Below, piece by piece: positions 1 to 6,500 of a stretch of DNA of 8,874 nucleotides. This stretch comes from Methylococcales bacterium (GTDB lineage: Bacteria > Pseudomonadota > Gammaproteobacteria > Methylococcales > Methylomonadaceae): NCBI GenBank assembly GCA_023146575.1, contig JAGLBU010000076.1, positions 1-8,874 of the forward strand. Direction: 5' to 3'. The stretch's first letter is position 1. Each line of letters opens with the position of its first letter. The position numbers were made by a program, and so were the translations under genes. Below the pieces are notes generated by a model that saw nothing but the letters and a program-made list of their open reading frames with translations, made no database searches and was not told the origin of the DNA.

Positions 1-810
1 GCAGATGCACCGCTTATTATGGTGCTGAAACGGGCTATTATTCGGGTTAAAAGTGTGAAATCACGCTTGCTTGAAAAAAACTATGGCTATGTGCGTATTA
101 GTAGTTTTCAATCTAAAACGACTAAAAATTTATTAGAAGCGATTGATGAATTGGCCAAGGAAAATAAAAATGCTCTAAAAGGTTTGGTATTAGATTTAAG
201 AAACAATCCTGGTGGCTTGTTACGTTCAGCGGTTGGTGTTAGTGATGCATTTCTTGAAAAAGGATTGATTGTTTATACCGAAGGGCGGATTAAAAATTCA
301 AAAATTAGTTTCAATGCCGAAGCGGGCGATAAAATTAATGGTGCACCGTTAGTGGTTTTGATAAACGCAGGCTCAGCCTCTGCTTCTGAAATTGTTTCTG
401 GAGCGTTGCAAGACCATAAACGCGCTGTGATTATGGGTGAAAAATCGTTTGGTAAAGGTTCAGTTCAAACTATTTTACCCACTTCAAATGGTGCCGCGAT
501 AAAACTAACAACCGCGCGCTATTTCACACCACTGGGTCGTTCTATTCAAGCAGAAGGAATTAAACCTGACGTAGCTTTAAAGAAATTAAAACTAGAATCG
601 GTAAAGCCCTCAAGCTATAAGCCTGTTAAGGAAGCGGATTTATCTCGCCATTTAGAAAGTGCTGAGGAATTCTCAGATAAAGAAACGAAAAAAACACCAG
701 AGGCGGATAAAAACAAGCAGGATAAAAAAGCGGATAAAGATAAAGACTTAAATGATTACGCACTTCATGAAGCGTTGAATTTATTAAAAGCGATTAGTAT
801 TCTTAAGTAA
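1..810 (+). CDS. ctpA: Carboxy-terminal processing protease, S41 family (5' partial)
   Basis: This is a periplasmic S41 serine protease that trims exported proteins at their C-termini. The frame is open from base 1 (A-D-A-P-L-I-M...), so the gene enters from outside the window and the ATG at 19 is internal. The leading residues look like the end of the PDZ domain. The protease core follows, with Y-G-Y-V-R-I, the L-D-L-R-N-N-P-G-G segment and N-A-G-S-A-S-A-S-E. The Ser/Lys dyad is inferred by spacing to E. coli Tsp and plant CtpA: Ser at codon 379-381 and Lys at 454-456, 25 residues apart, the Lys lying in F-G-K-G-S-V-Q. A Lys/Asp/Glu-rich linker (about 640-750) precedes a terminal helix typical of the family. 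The signal peptide and most of the PDZ domain are outside the window. The gene ends at a hairpin shared with convergent rsmI. The family is secure; the exact symbol is less so. Confidence 0.93.
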   Translation, partial: ADAPLIMVLKRAIIRVKSVKSRLLEKNYGYVRISSFQSKTTKNLLEAIDELAKENKNALKGLVLDLRNNPGGLLRSAVGVSDAFLEKGLIVYTEGRIKNSKISFNAEAGDKINGAPLVVLINAGSASASEIVSGALQDHKRAVIMGEKSFGKGSVQTILPTSNGAAIKLTTARYFTPLGRSIQAEGIKPDVALKKLKLESVKPSSYKPVKEADLSRHLESAEEFSDKETKKTPEADKNKQDKKADKDKDLNDYALHEALNLLKAISILK

Positions 811-830
811 TTTTTATCAAAAAAAGATGA

Positions 831-870
831 TTTTCTCCCATGCAATGTGGGAGAATTTTAGGGTTTTTTT
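831..870. terminator. Hairpin terminator between convergent ctpA and rsmI
   Basis: An eight-base perfect stem, TTCTCCCA (833-840) with TGGGAGAA (848-855), encloses a seven-base loop. It is followed on the plus strand by TTTT and, a little later, a seven-T run at 864-870. On the minus strand, the A-run at about 820-826 gives a T-run roughly ten bases past the stem. The hairpin begins two bases beyond the rsmI stop codon. It therefore probably terminates both convergent genes. Confidence 0.75.
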
Positions 871-1709
871 AACGCTAAAGCGGCTTGATAAAAAACTTTT
901 TTACGAACCCCTGTTATTTGAGCGGCAATTGATGTCGCTGTTTTTGTTGAGCATTCACTCAGTAAAATCTTGAGTATTTGTATTTGCTCTTCGGTTAAAT
1001 CCTGATCTCCTTGATCAATTTTAGTCCCTTCAACCATCACCACAAATTCACCTTTTTGCATATTAGGGTCATTTGTAACCACTTCCAGTATCTTATCTAA
1101 GCGGCTTTTTACAATTACTTCGTGAAGTTTTGTGATTTCTCGTGCAATGACGACCTCTGTTTCAGCTGGAAATAAACTCGCCATATCGTCAAGACAGGCC
1201 AAAATCCGATGGCTGGATTCATAAAAAATCCATGTGCGCGGTTCTTTTAATTGCTCTGTAAAAAAAGTTTTTCGTGCGCTGGAGGTTCGAGGTAAAAAAC
1301 CTTCAAAACAAAAACGATTTGTGGGTAGTCCTGCCGCAGACAGGGCGGTAATTAACGCACAAGCACCAGGAATGGGGGAAACGGTAATACCTTGTTCATG
1401 GGATAATTTAACCAAGGGCATTCCAGGATCATTAACCAACGGTGTACCTGCATCGGAAACTAAAGCAATAAAAAGCCCTTGTTGCATTTTTTCAATTAGT
1501 CTTGGTGCAATATGCTCTTCATTATGTTGGTGTAGCGATATAACGCGAGTAGTGATAGCATAATGTTGTAGTAAGGTTTTCACATGGCGGGTATCCTCAG
1601 CCGCAATAAGATCTACATTGCGTAAAGTGTCAACTGCTCTATCGCTAAAATCGGCTAAATTGCCTATGGGGGTTGCAACAACATAGAGTCTACCGTACCT
1701 ATCTGACAT
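858..1709 (-). CDS. rsmI: 16S rRNA (cytidine(1402)-2'-O)-methyltransferase RsmI
   Basis: RsmI uses S-adenosylmethionine to 2'-O-methylate C1402 of 16S rRNA in the decoding centre. The 283-residue product has the usual family length and the tetrapyrrole-methylase fold signatures. These are V-A-T-P-I-G-N-L near residues 11-18, A-E-D-T-R at 37-41, S-D-A-G-T-P at 85-90 with D-P-G at 94-96, P-I-P-G-A at 112-116, F-E-G-F-L-P-R at 135-141 and Y-E-S-S-H-R at 163-168. The C-terminal part (about residue 250 on) resembles the small helical domain found in this family. The start is supported by a purine-rich GAGGAAAGGG seven bases upstream of the ATG (1717-1726). The gene is divergent from lpoA with a 37-base gap. 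In E. coli and many gammaproteobacteria the two are also neighbours in divergent orientation. Confidence 0.96.
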   Translation of the reverse strand: MSDRYGRLYVVATPIGNLADFSDRAVDTLRNVDLIAAEDTRHVKTLLQHYAITTRVISLHQHNEEHIAPRLIEKMQQGLFIALVSDAGTPLVNDPGMPLVKLSHEQGITVSPIPGACALITALSAAGLPTNRFCFEGFLPRTSSARKTFFTEQLKEPRTWIFYESSHRILACLDDMASLFPAETEVVIAREITKLHEVIVKSRLDKILEVVTNDPNMQKGEFVVMVEGTKIDQGDQDLTEEQIQILKILLSECSTKTATSIAAQITGVRKKVFYQAALALKKP

Positions 1710-1746
1710 TTAGTTTCCCTTTCCTCTAAAAATAAAACAGACTATT

Positions 1747-3525
1747 ATGATACACCGATATTTACTATTATTAATTTTTAGCTTATTTTTTTTCACTGGC
1801 TGTACTGTCGCAACCAAGGCTTATCATCAACCAGAGATTGATCGAGCTGAACGTTTATTGAACCAAGGTAAAAACAAACAAGCAGCGGCGATTTATCGCA
1901 AATTAGCCGATCTTAATACCAATCAACGCAGTGAATTTCAATTATTAGCCGCTGATGCGCTTATTTCATCAGGGCAAACCACGCAAGGAGCAGTTTATGT
2001 TGATGCGATTAATCCTACCGAATTAACCTCCTTACAATTAAATCATCTCAGATTGTTACAGGGTCAGGTTCTTTTGGCAAAAGGCAATGCGACAAAAGCT
2101 TTAAATCTTTTACAATCCGTTAAACCATTGTCATTAGGAAAGCGGTTAAGTTTTGCTTATTACAATACCTTAGCCGCAACGTATTCCGCGCAAAAAGACC
2201 CTATGAACAGCGTGAGGGCGTTGATTAATTTAGACCCTTATATGCAATCGGCTCAAGCACGTAATACACATTATAATCGTATTTTAAAAACGTTAACGGC
2301 TGTTCCCAAAAAAATTCGAAATCAGCAAAAAGAAATGTTTTCAAAATCATTAAAGGGTTGGGTTGCATTAACTGATGCAATAACGCTTAATAAAGGTAAT
2401 TTAGGCAGCCGATTAGCCGTATGGCGTAAAGCGTACCCTTTACATCCTGTCACCGAAGATTTTCTGTTAACGTATGAAAAACAGTATCAGAAAAAAGACC
2501 TCCCTGCGCAAACTATTGCGGTTTTTTTACCAAAATCAGGTCGTTATGCAGAAGCGGCTAAAGTGATTAAACGAGGTTTTAAGGCCGCGGCTAATATTGC
2601 GAAAAAGAAAAATGCGAATCAGCCAAAAATTGTTTATTACGATACCGAAAAAGGTAATATTGTTAAATTGTATCGAAGTGTCGTTAAAAAAGGGGCTACC
2701 TTAGTCATAGGACCTTTAAATAAAGACCACGTTAAAAACCTGGCTAAAGGAACAAAATTAACCGTTCCTGTGTTAGCGTTAAATCATGTGGACAATTTAA
2801 CCGCTCAAAACTTATATCAATTCGGTTTAAGCCCTATTGATGATGCTGAACAAGTAGCAAACAAAGCCTTTCAGGATGGTTATAAAAATGCCTTAATGTT
2901 ATTGCCAAAATCAAAACGGGGTAAGCGTATTGGGGAATATTTTGCGCGTCATTGGCAAGGATTAGGAGCAAATACAGCCAGTATGCAAACCTACAATGCC
3001 AGTAAAACTAATTTTAGTAAAACTATTGCTGTGGTTGCAAAGGAAGTCAGTAAAAATACGGTTGATGTAATTTTTATGAATGCTTATACTAAGCAAGGGC
3101 GTAGTTTAAATCCTCAATTACGCTATAAAAAAGGTATTACTGATTTGCCCATTTATGCAACCTCCCATATCTATCAAGGAACCGTCAGTAAAAAACGTGA
3201 TGAAAAATTAAATGGCATTACTTTTTGCGATATTCCGTGGGTTTTTGATGATGTTTATTCGGGGGCATTAAGTAAAAAATCCTTACAATCGCTTTGGAAA
3301 GGTTTATCACCGTTGTATTTGCGTTTATTACCACTTGGAATAGATGCGTATAATTTAATTGGTCAGTTAAACGTTTTAAAAACAGCTACCTACCCAGGTG
3401 CTACAGGACGATTAACCTTAGCAGAAGATAATCGTGTGAAGCGAGAATTATTTTGCGCTCAATTCGTTAATGGCAACCCCAGCTTGCTTAATTTTTCCAG
3501 CGAAGAAATGAAGTTTAACCCTTAA
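1747..3525 (+). CDS. lpoA: Penicillin-binding protein activator LpoA, outer-membrane lipoprotein
   Basis: LpoA is an outer-membrane lipoprotein that reaches through the periplasm to stimulate the bifunctional peptidoglycan synthase PBP1A. The 592-residue product opens with a basic-hydrophobic signal ending in a lipobox (F-T-G-C), which makes Cys19 the predicted lipidated residue. A helical TPR-like region (about residues 30-240) follows. The C-terminal part (about 255-585) resembles a periplasmic binding protein fold and begins at Q-T-I-A-V-F-L-P-K-S-G-R. The length is close to that of shorter LpoA proteins such as the Haemophilus one, and below the E. coli form, which carries an extra linker. 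No Shine-Dalgarno is visible before the ATG; the signal peptide fixes the start. The promoter must lie in the 37-base gap or inside the start of rsmI. The frequent partner yraN does not follow here. Confidence 0.92.
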   Translation: MIHRYLLLLIFSLFFFTGCTVATKAYHQPEIDRAERLLNQGKNKQAAAIYRKLADLNTNQRSEFQLLAADALISSGQTTQGAVYVDAINPTELTSLQLNHLRLLQGQVLLAKGNATKALNLLQSVKPLSLGKRLSFAYYNTLAATYSAQKDPMNSVRALINLDPYMQSAQARNTHYNRILKTLTAVPKKIRNQQKEMFSKSLKGWVALTDAITLNKGNLGSRLAVWRKAYPLHPVTEDFLLTYEKQYQKKDLPAQTIAVFLPKSGRYAEAAKVIKRGFKAAANIAKKKNANQPKIVYYDTEKGNIVKLYRSVVKKGATLVIGPLNKDHVKNLAKGTKLTVPVLALNHVDNLTAQNLYQFGLSPIDDAEQVANKAFQDGYKNALMLLPKSKRGKRIGEYFARHWQGLGANTASMQTYNASKTNFSKTIAVVAKEVSKNTVDVIFMNAYTKQGRSLNPQLRYKKGITDLPIYATSHIYQGTVSKKRDEKLNGITFCDIPWVFDDVYSGALSKKSLQSLWKGLSPLYLRLLPLGIDAYNLIGQLNVLKTATYPGATGRLTLAEDNRVKRELFCAQFVNGNPSLLNFSSEEMKFNP

Positions 3526-3541
3526 CTTTTTTATCGTGCTT

Positions 3542-3569
3542 AAAGAGCCGTCAACAGGGCGGCTCTTTT
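3542..3569 (+). terminator. Rho-independent terminator after lpoA
   Basis: A nine-base perfect stem, AAAGAGCCG (3542-3550) with CGGCTCTTT (3560-3568), encloses a nine-base loop, and a short run of four Ts closes the structure. It starts 16 bases past the lpoA stop. The T-tract is short, so termination may be incomplete. Confidence 0.75.
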
Positions 3570-3590
3570 GCGTTAAGATAAGGGATAAAC

Positions 3591-3680
3591 AGAAACTTTT
3601 ACACAGTATACGTTATAATATTAGCGCAAAATTTATTTTATACACCTTAACTTTATGATGTTTTATTTATAACGTTAATT
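3591..3680 (+). promoter_or_regulatory. Candidate promoter and inverted repeat upstream of the 3711 gene
   Basis: A perfect -10 hexamer TATAAT lies at 3614-3619, but no good -35 sits at 16-18 bases upstream. TTTACA at 3598-3603 is too close. A nine-base inverted repeat brackets the region: ACGTTATAA at 3610-3618, overlapping the -10, and TTATAACGT at 3667-3675. The weak -35 together with an inverted repeat over the -10 could mean control by a DNA-binding regulator. The sequence is very AT-rich, so the repeat could also be chance. Confidence 0.35.
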
Positions 3681-3710
3681 TTTCTAAACAGCAAACCACT
3701 AAAAATTATT

Positions 3711-4037
3711 ATGAAAAAAACCAACGTTGCTTTGGTCAAATTACTCCAGTTTATTATTTTTGTTATTTTTACCTTTACGGTTTTAATTTACTTTTCAGTC
3801 ATAGTGCTATTGCCTTTAGAGATTGTTTCCCTTGTGATTAAATTTTTAGGGCTGTTAGGTATAGGAAGTTTGATCGCCGCTTTTGTTGCGATTCCTGCGG
3901 TCGGTTATCTTTGTTTTACTGCGTATAAAATCCCAAATTTAGGCAAAATGGTGATTGATACTGGGCTTGATATAGTCAATATGGGTAAAGCTCGGATTGA
4001 AGCGTTCAATGAACTTGCTGATGAAATGAAAAAATAG
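3711..4037 (+). CDS. Small two-helix membrane protein, unknown function
   Basis: I do not recognise a named family for this 108-residue protein. It has a short basic N-terminus (M-K-K-T-N) and a long hydrophobic stretch from about residue 10 to 72, readable as two membrane helices split near L-G-L-L-G-I-G. The remaining 35 residues form a soluble, probably amphipathic tail rich in Asp, Glu and Lys (G-K-M-V-I-D-T-G-L-D...). There is no cleavable signal site. The ATG follows an AT-rich leader without a Shine-Dalgarno. Only 17 bases separate it from the next gene, a predicted secreted protein in the same direction, so the two are probably co-transcribed. A role as membrane partner of the secreted protein is inferred from position alone. 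Confidence 0.8.
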   Translation: MKKTNVALVKLLQFIIFVIFTFTVLIYFSVIVLLPLEIVSLVIKFLGLLGIGSLIAAFVAIPAVGYLCFTAYKIPNLGKMVIDTGLDIVNMGKARIEAFNELADEMKK

Positions 4038-4054
4038 AAAATTAAAAAAATATT

Positions 4055-4495
4055 ATGAAAAAAATTCTGTTTTTTAGCCTTTTATATGCCGCCTCAATAA
4101 TATTGATATCGCCTACCGTCCAGGCTTATGAGGGCGATAATACTAGCTCATACTCGCAAAATATTCGTGAACGTTCTTATAGTCAAATTGTTGGTCGAAA
4201 AGCGGCAAATGGCTTTACAAATATTGGAACGGCGATTCTTGAAGTGCCTAAAAATATTATCAATACCACCAATGAAAGTAATTTATTGTTTGGTTTGACG
4301 GGTGGCACGATTAAAGGTTTATTGCATATGATGGGACGCATGGGGGCAGGGATTACCGATGCCACCACCATGCTGTTTCCAACTCAACCTATTTTAGAGC
4401 CTACTTACCCATGGGAAGACTTTGATAAAGAGACCCAATACAAACCCATTTTTCGGTATGATTCAGGACGAAAGGAGCCTAATACCACGCAATAA
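4055..4495 (+). CDS. Secreted exosortase-system-associated protein, TIGR04073-like
   Basis: This is a 146-residue exported protein. The signal peptide has a Lys-Lys N-region, a hydrophobic core to about residue 19 and a likely cleavage after T-V-Q-A (residue 24). The mature part matches what I recall of the TIGR04073 family, which is found in genomes with exosortase/PEP-CTERM systems. The pattern includes a G-F-T-N-I-G-T-A segment, L-E-V-P-K-N, a G-G-T-I-K-G-L turn, R-M-G-A-G-I-T-D and L-E-P-T-Y-P-W-E. The molecular function of the family is unknown. The last five codons (P-N-T-T-Q) and the stop lie inside the inverted folB-folK duplication, so the original C-terminal end has been replaced by antisense folK sequence. 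The conserved part is upstream of the join, so the protein may still work. The family assignment is from memory of the pattern. Confidence 0.8.
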   Translation: MKKILFFSLLYAASIILISPTVQAYEGDNTSSYSQNIRERSYSQIVGRKAANGFTNIGTAILEVPKNIINTTNESNLLFGLTGGTIKGLLHMMGRMGAGITDATTMLFPTQPILEPTYPWEDFDKETQYKPIFRYDSGRKEPNTTQ

Positions 4496-4518
4496 TGTGC
4501 TGTTTTAAATCTCTTTTA

Positions 4519-4965
4519 TCAAAAGCTACCCATATATTCAGCATAGTTTTTTTTGAGAACTGGATGCTGTAATGTGGGCGCAATTTCCGCTAAAGGCTCT
4601 AATACAAACGCATAACGTTCAATATCATCTCGAGGAATCTGTAAACCTTGTTGGTGAAAAATTAAATCTCCGTACAATACCAAATCTAAATCCAGCGTTC
4701 TGGCTGAAAATTTCTGACTATTTCGAGTTCGGCCATGCGCTAATTCAATTTCCCGCAATTGTTTTGCCATGGCAGTCACCTCTAATTGAGATTCAAAACC
4801 GACCAATACATTGTGAAAAATATCCCCTTTAAAACTCACTGCCTCTGATTCATAAAGGCTTGACATAATCAGTTTACTTAAATATTTTTCCATCGCAACT
4901 AAGCTGGAAGGGATGTTTTTTTGGGGATCAATATTACTGCCTATGCTGATATATCCGACTGGCAT
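4519..4965 (-). pseudogene. folK: Second folK copy with frameshifted 3' end
   Basis: This is a duplicate of the HPPK gene at 8224-8709. It encodes 148 residues. The first 139 match the intact copy with about eight substitutions, mainly at residues 22-30, and one of them replaces Gly44 of the conserved E-A-V-G-F segment by Ser. The Mg-binding R-T-L-D-L-D signature is kept. Near the 3' end a one-base insertion (GCTGAATATATG against GCTGATATGTG) shifts the frame, so the protein ends N-Y-A-E-Y-M-G-S-F rather than continuing for 20 further residues. The upstream folB copy is headless, so no obvious promoter drives it. It may be a decaying pseudogene. Because the catalytic core is open and the leader before its ATG matches that of copy A, residual activity cannot be excluded. 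Confidence 0.75.
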
Positions 4966-5184
4966 TAGTTTTTTTCACCTCGCTCGATAATAATTCCAAC
5001 ATCACTTGCACCGCGTATTGCGCCTTTTTTATTTAAGATGATTTTAACCCACGGGACATTGAATTCTGTGCGGATAATATTGGCAATTTCCTCGATCAAC
5101 TTTTCCACCAAAAAAAACTTACTGGTTTCAACAAAGGAAATAATTCGTTTGGAAACGGCTTTATAATCCAAGGTATCGACAATT
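4965..5184 (-). pseudogene. folB: 5'-truncated folB remnant
   Basis: This fragment carries codons 47-118 of dihydroneopterin aldolase, identical or nearly so to the intact gene at 7868-8224. It keeps the positions matching Tyr53 and Lys98, which are implicated in catalysis in E. coli FolB, but lacks the first 46 residues of the small fold. Beyond the breakpoint at 5184 the frame reads V-P-N-K and then hits a stop at 5196-5198, with no credible start codon or ribosome site. It still overlaps the folK copy through TAATG, as in the parent locus. It is very unlikely to make functional aldolase. Confidence 0.88.
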
Positions 5185-5631
5185 ACTGGATTTTTTCATG
5201 TCACCGAATATCTGGCAAATGTTGCGTATGCCGCTTATCCTGGAAAAACCGATAAACCGAAGCGTGAGGCTTGGTTATCTGAGCGTTGTAAGCAATTAAA
5301 ACATGAGCCAGACACCGTGAAAAAATTGTTAGCAGAAATAGAAAAACTCGCCAAGAAAACAAGTTTAACAAAAACGGTGAAAGAAAACTTGCTCGCCGCA
5401 AAAACTTATTTCAGTAACCATCAGCAGATGATGGATTATCCAACCCAATTGGAAAAAAACTTGCCGATCGGTTCAGGCGTAACAGAAGCCGCTTGCAAAA
5501 CGCTCGTTAAACAACGCCTTTGTGGCTCTGGTATGCGCTGGAAAAATAAAGGCGCGAGAGTGGTTTTGTTTTTACGTGCTTTAGTTCAGTCTAAAGGAAG
5601 ATGGCAACAATTTTGGGAAAATATTGAGTAA
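5182..5631 (+). pseudogene. ISKra4-family transposase remnant, C-terminal part
   Basis: Read in the frame of the stop at 5629-5631, this stretch is open from just after the folB breakpoint and gives about 147 residues: F-F-H-V-T-E-Y-L, a Lys/Glu-rich helical middle, then P-I-G-S-G-V-T-E-A-A-C-K and later M-R-W-K-N-K-G-A-R, L-R-A-L-V and W-Q-Q-F-W. This order is characteristic of ISKra4-type DDE transposases; the Glu of G-V-T-E is the likely third acidic catalytic residue. The N-terminal two-thirds, including the first two acidic residues, is missing. Upstream of F-F-H the expected Leu-Asp is one frame off (C-T-G-G-A-T before a six-T run), so a base also seems lost there. GTG at 5317 is an arbitrary internal codon. 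The element is dead and marks the breakpoint of the duplication. Confidence 0.85.
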
Positions 5632-5665
5632 TATGGGTCTCAATTTTGTGCATGATTGACATTTT
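5182..5665 (+). mobile_element. Truncated ISKra4-type insertion sequence relic
   Basis: This is the right-hand part of an insertion sequence, comprising the transposase C-terminus plus a short non-coding tail after 5631. The left half and left terminal repeat are absent, cut off at the folB duplication join. The right end cannot be fixed because no partner inverted repeat remains; a plausible terminus lies in the sequence around 5634-5665. No complete second copy of the element is present in the window. Confidence 0.6.
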
Positions 5666-5726
5666 ATAGAATCAACACCCCGCACTTGTTAGTTAAATCC
5701 ACGTCAATTAAGCAATTAGTTAGCTC

Positions 5727-6260
5727 TTAATCCCTATCTTCAAATAATTTTTTAAGATATTTATAGAGTAATCGTGAAAATTTGGGCGGTTTTTCAGTCA
5801 AACGCTCTTTTTTAGCATTCCGTTGCAGTTGCCTAAGCTGTTGCGGATTCGCTTTGGGGTATTGTGTTAAAAATTGCGTTAACAGGGTATTGTCCTCGGT
5901 TAAAACCAATTTATCGCGCCATTTTTCAGCTTGATGATGCTCCCGAACCGCATGGAAACTGGTGCTATTATAACGTGCTAACTGCTCTTCAATCGGCGTT
6001 AAATCCATTTTTCGTAATTGTGCGGTAATAAATTTCATTTCACGTTTGCGTGCGGTTTTCTGGGGCATTTTTGCCGCTTGCAAAATGGTTGCATGCAATA
6101 TTTCAGGTAATTCAAAACGCTTGAGTTGTTCAGTCGATAATACCGTCATTTGTTCGGCAATTTCTAGCACTTTCGCAATCGTGCGTTTAATATCAGATTT
6201 ATTAGGGCGTACCGCATACGGTATTCCTTCATCATCAGTTTCTTCAAAAATTTCAGTCAT
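5727..6260 (-). CDS. darP: Ribosome biogenesis factor DarP (YjgA, DUF615)
   Basis: DarP is a small, mostly helical cytoplasmic factor that binds late 50S precursors and helps complete the large ribosomal subunit. The 177-residue product is close to the E. coli length of 183. It shows family landmarks in order: K-S-D-I-K-R near residue 21, R-K-R-E-M-K-F-I-T-A-Q-L-R-K-M-D about 70-90, E-K-W-R-D-K-L-V about 111-118, and the conserved C-terminal L-R-Q-L-Q-R-N-A-K-K-E-R followed by K-P-P-K and a helical tail. The acidic N-terminus is also usual. The start has no clear Shine-Dalgarno and lies three bases after the stop of the upstream small gene, so translation is probably coupled to it. The common neighbour pmbA is not here. 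Confidence 0.93.
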   Translation of the reverse strand: MTEIFEETDDEGIPYAVRPNKSDIKRTIAKVLEIAEQMTVLSTEQLKRFELPEILHATILQAAKMPQKTARKREMKFITAQLRKMDLTPIEEQLARYNSTSFHAVREHHQAEKWRDKLVLTEDNTLLTQFLTQYPKANPQQLRQLQRNAKKERLTEKPPKFSRLLYKYLKKLFEDRD

Positions 6261-6263
6261 GTG

Positions 6264-6452
6264 CTAAACCATTGAGATTAAAAAAATCACGAACATAATC
6301 ACAAAACCAATCGGGACTAATAAGCCCATCCAATCCGATTTTGCTTCTTGGGATTTTTTTAAGGTTTCTTTTATACCTGGTTTCATCCAAAAAATAATCC
6401 CAATGCCCATTAGTCCTGCTAACAGCATCTCCCATGTCGAATAGTCTTCCAT
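6264..6452 (-). CDS. Small two-helix membrane protein, unknown function
   Basis: This 62-residue protein is of no family I can name. It has two hydrophobic segments, about residues 6-22 (M-L-L-A-G-L-M-G-I-G-I-I-F-W-M) and 42-61 (L-L-V-P-I-G-F-V-I-M-F-V-I-F-L-I-S-M-V). They are joined by a polar basic loop that includes K-P-G-I-K-E-T-L-K-K-S. I chose the ATG at 6450-6452 because GGGAG lies five bases upstream; an in-frame ATG at 6464 would add four residues but has no ribosome site. The gene ends three bases before darP and begins 48 bases after tupB. It is probably co-transcribed with darP and perhaps with the whole plsY-tupB run. Confidence 0.75.
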   Translation of the reverse strand: MEDYSTWEMLLAGLMGIGIIFWMKPGIKETLKKSQEAKSDWMGLLVPIGFVIMFVIFLISMV

Positions 6453-6500
6453 TGTTGCTCCCATTGAATAATCAGACTATTTTATCATAAAGAAAAATCG

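Larger units (their letters stand above)
4478..5184 (-). repeat. Inverted copy B of the folB(3')-folK segment
   Basis: These 707 bases are the reverse complement of 8005-8710, with about 27 mismatches and one single-base insertion by hand count. The left end (4478) falls inside the last codons of the TIGR04073-type gene and corresponds to the folK stop of copy A. The right end (5184) cuts folB after codon 46 and touches a transposase remnant. The part at 5041-5184 is identical to copy A, while 4876-4926 differs at about 12 of 51 positions. Because copy A has a promoter, a complete folB and an intact folK, this copy is taken as the derived one. Confidence 0.95.

Noticed and set aside
1234..1563. 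109-codon open frame on the plus strand inside rsmI
   Set aside because: Antisense to the conserved methyltransferase motifs of rsmI, with no ribosome site or recognisable protein pattern.
4572..4832. 86-codon plus-strand frame opposite the second folK copy
   Set aside because: It is a shadow of the folK reading frame; its sequence has no domain character.
4478..5184. The duplication as an assembly artefact
   Set aside because: The copies differ at about 27 positions plus an indel, and have distinct flanks on both sides, so they are two real sequences; read mapping across the junctions would settle it.
5201..5401. 66-codon minus-strand frame over the transposase relic
   Set aside because: The opposite strand gives a clear ISKra4-type transposase sequence.
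6253..6435. 60-codon minus-strand frame overlapping the small membrane gene and the darP start
   Set aside because: It is out of frame with both, and the 62-residue membrane frame has the better start and composition.
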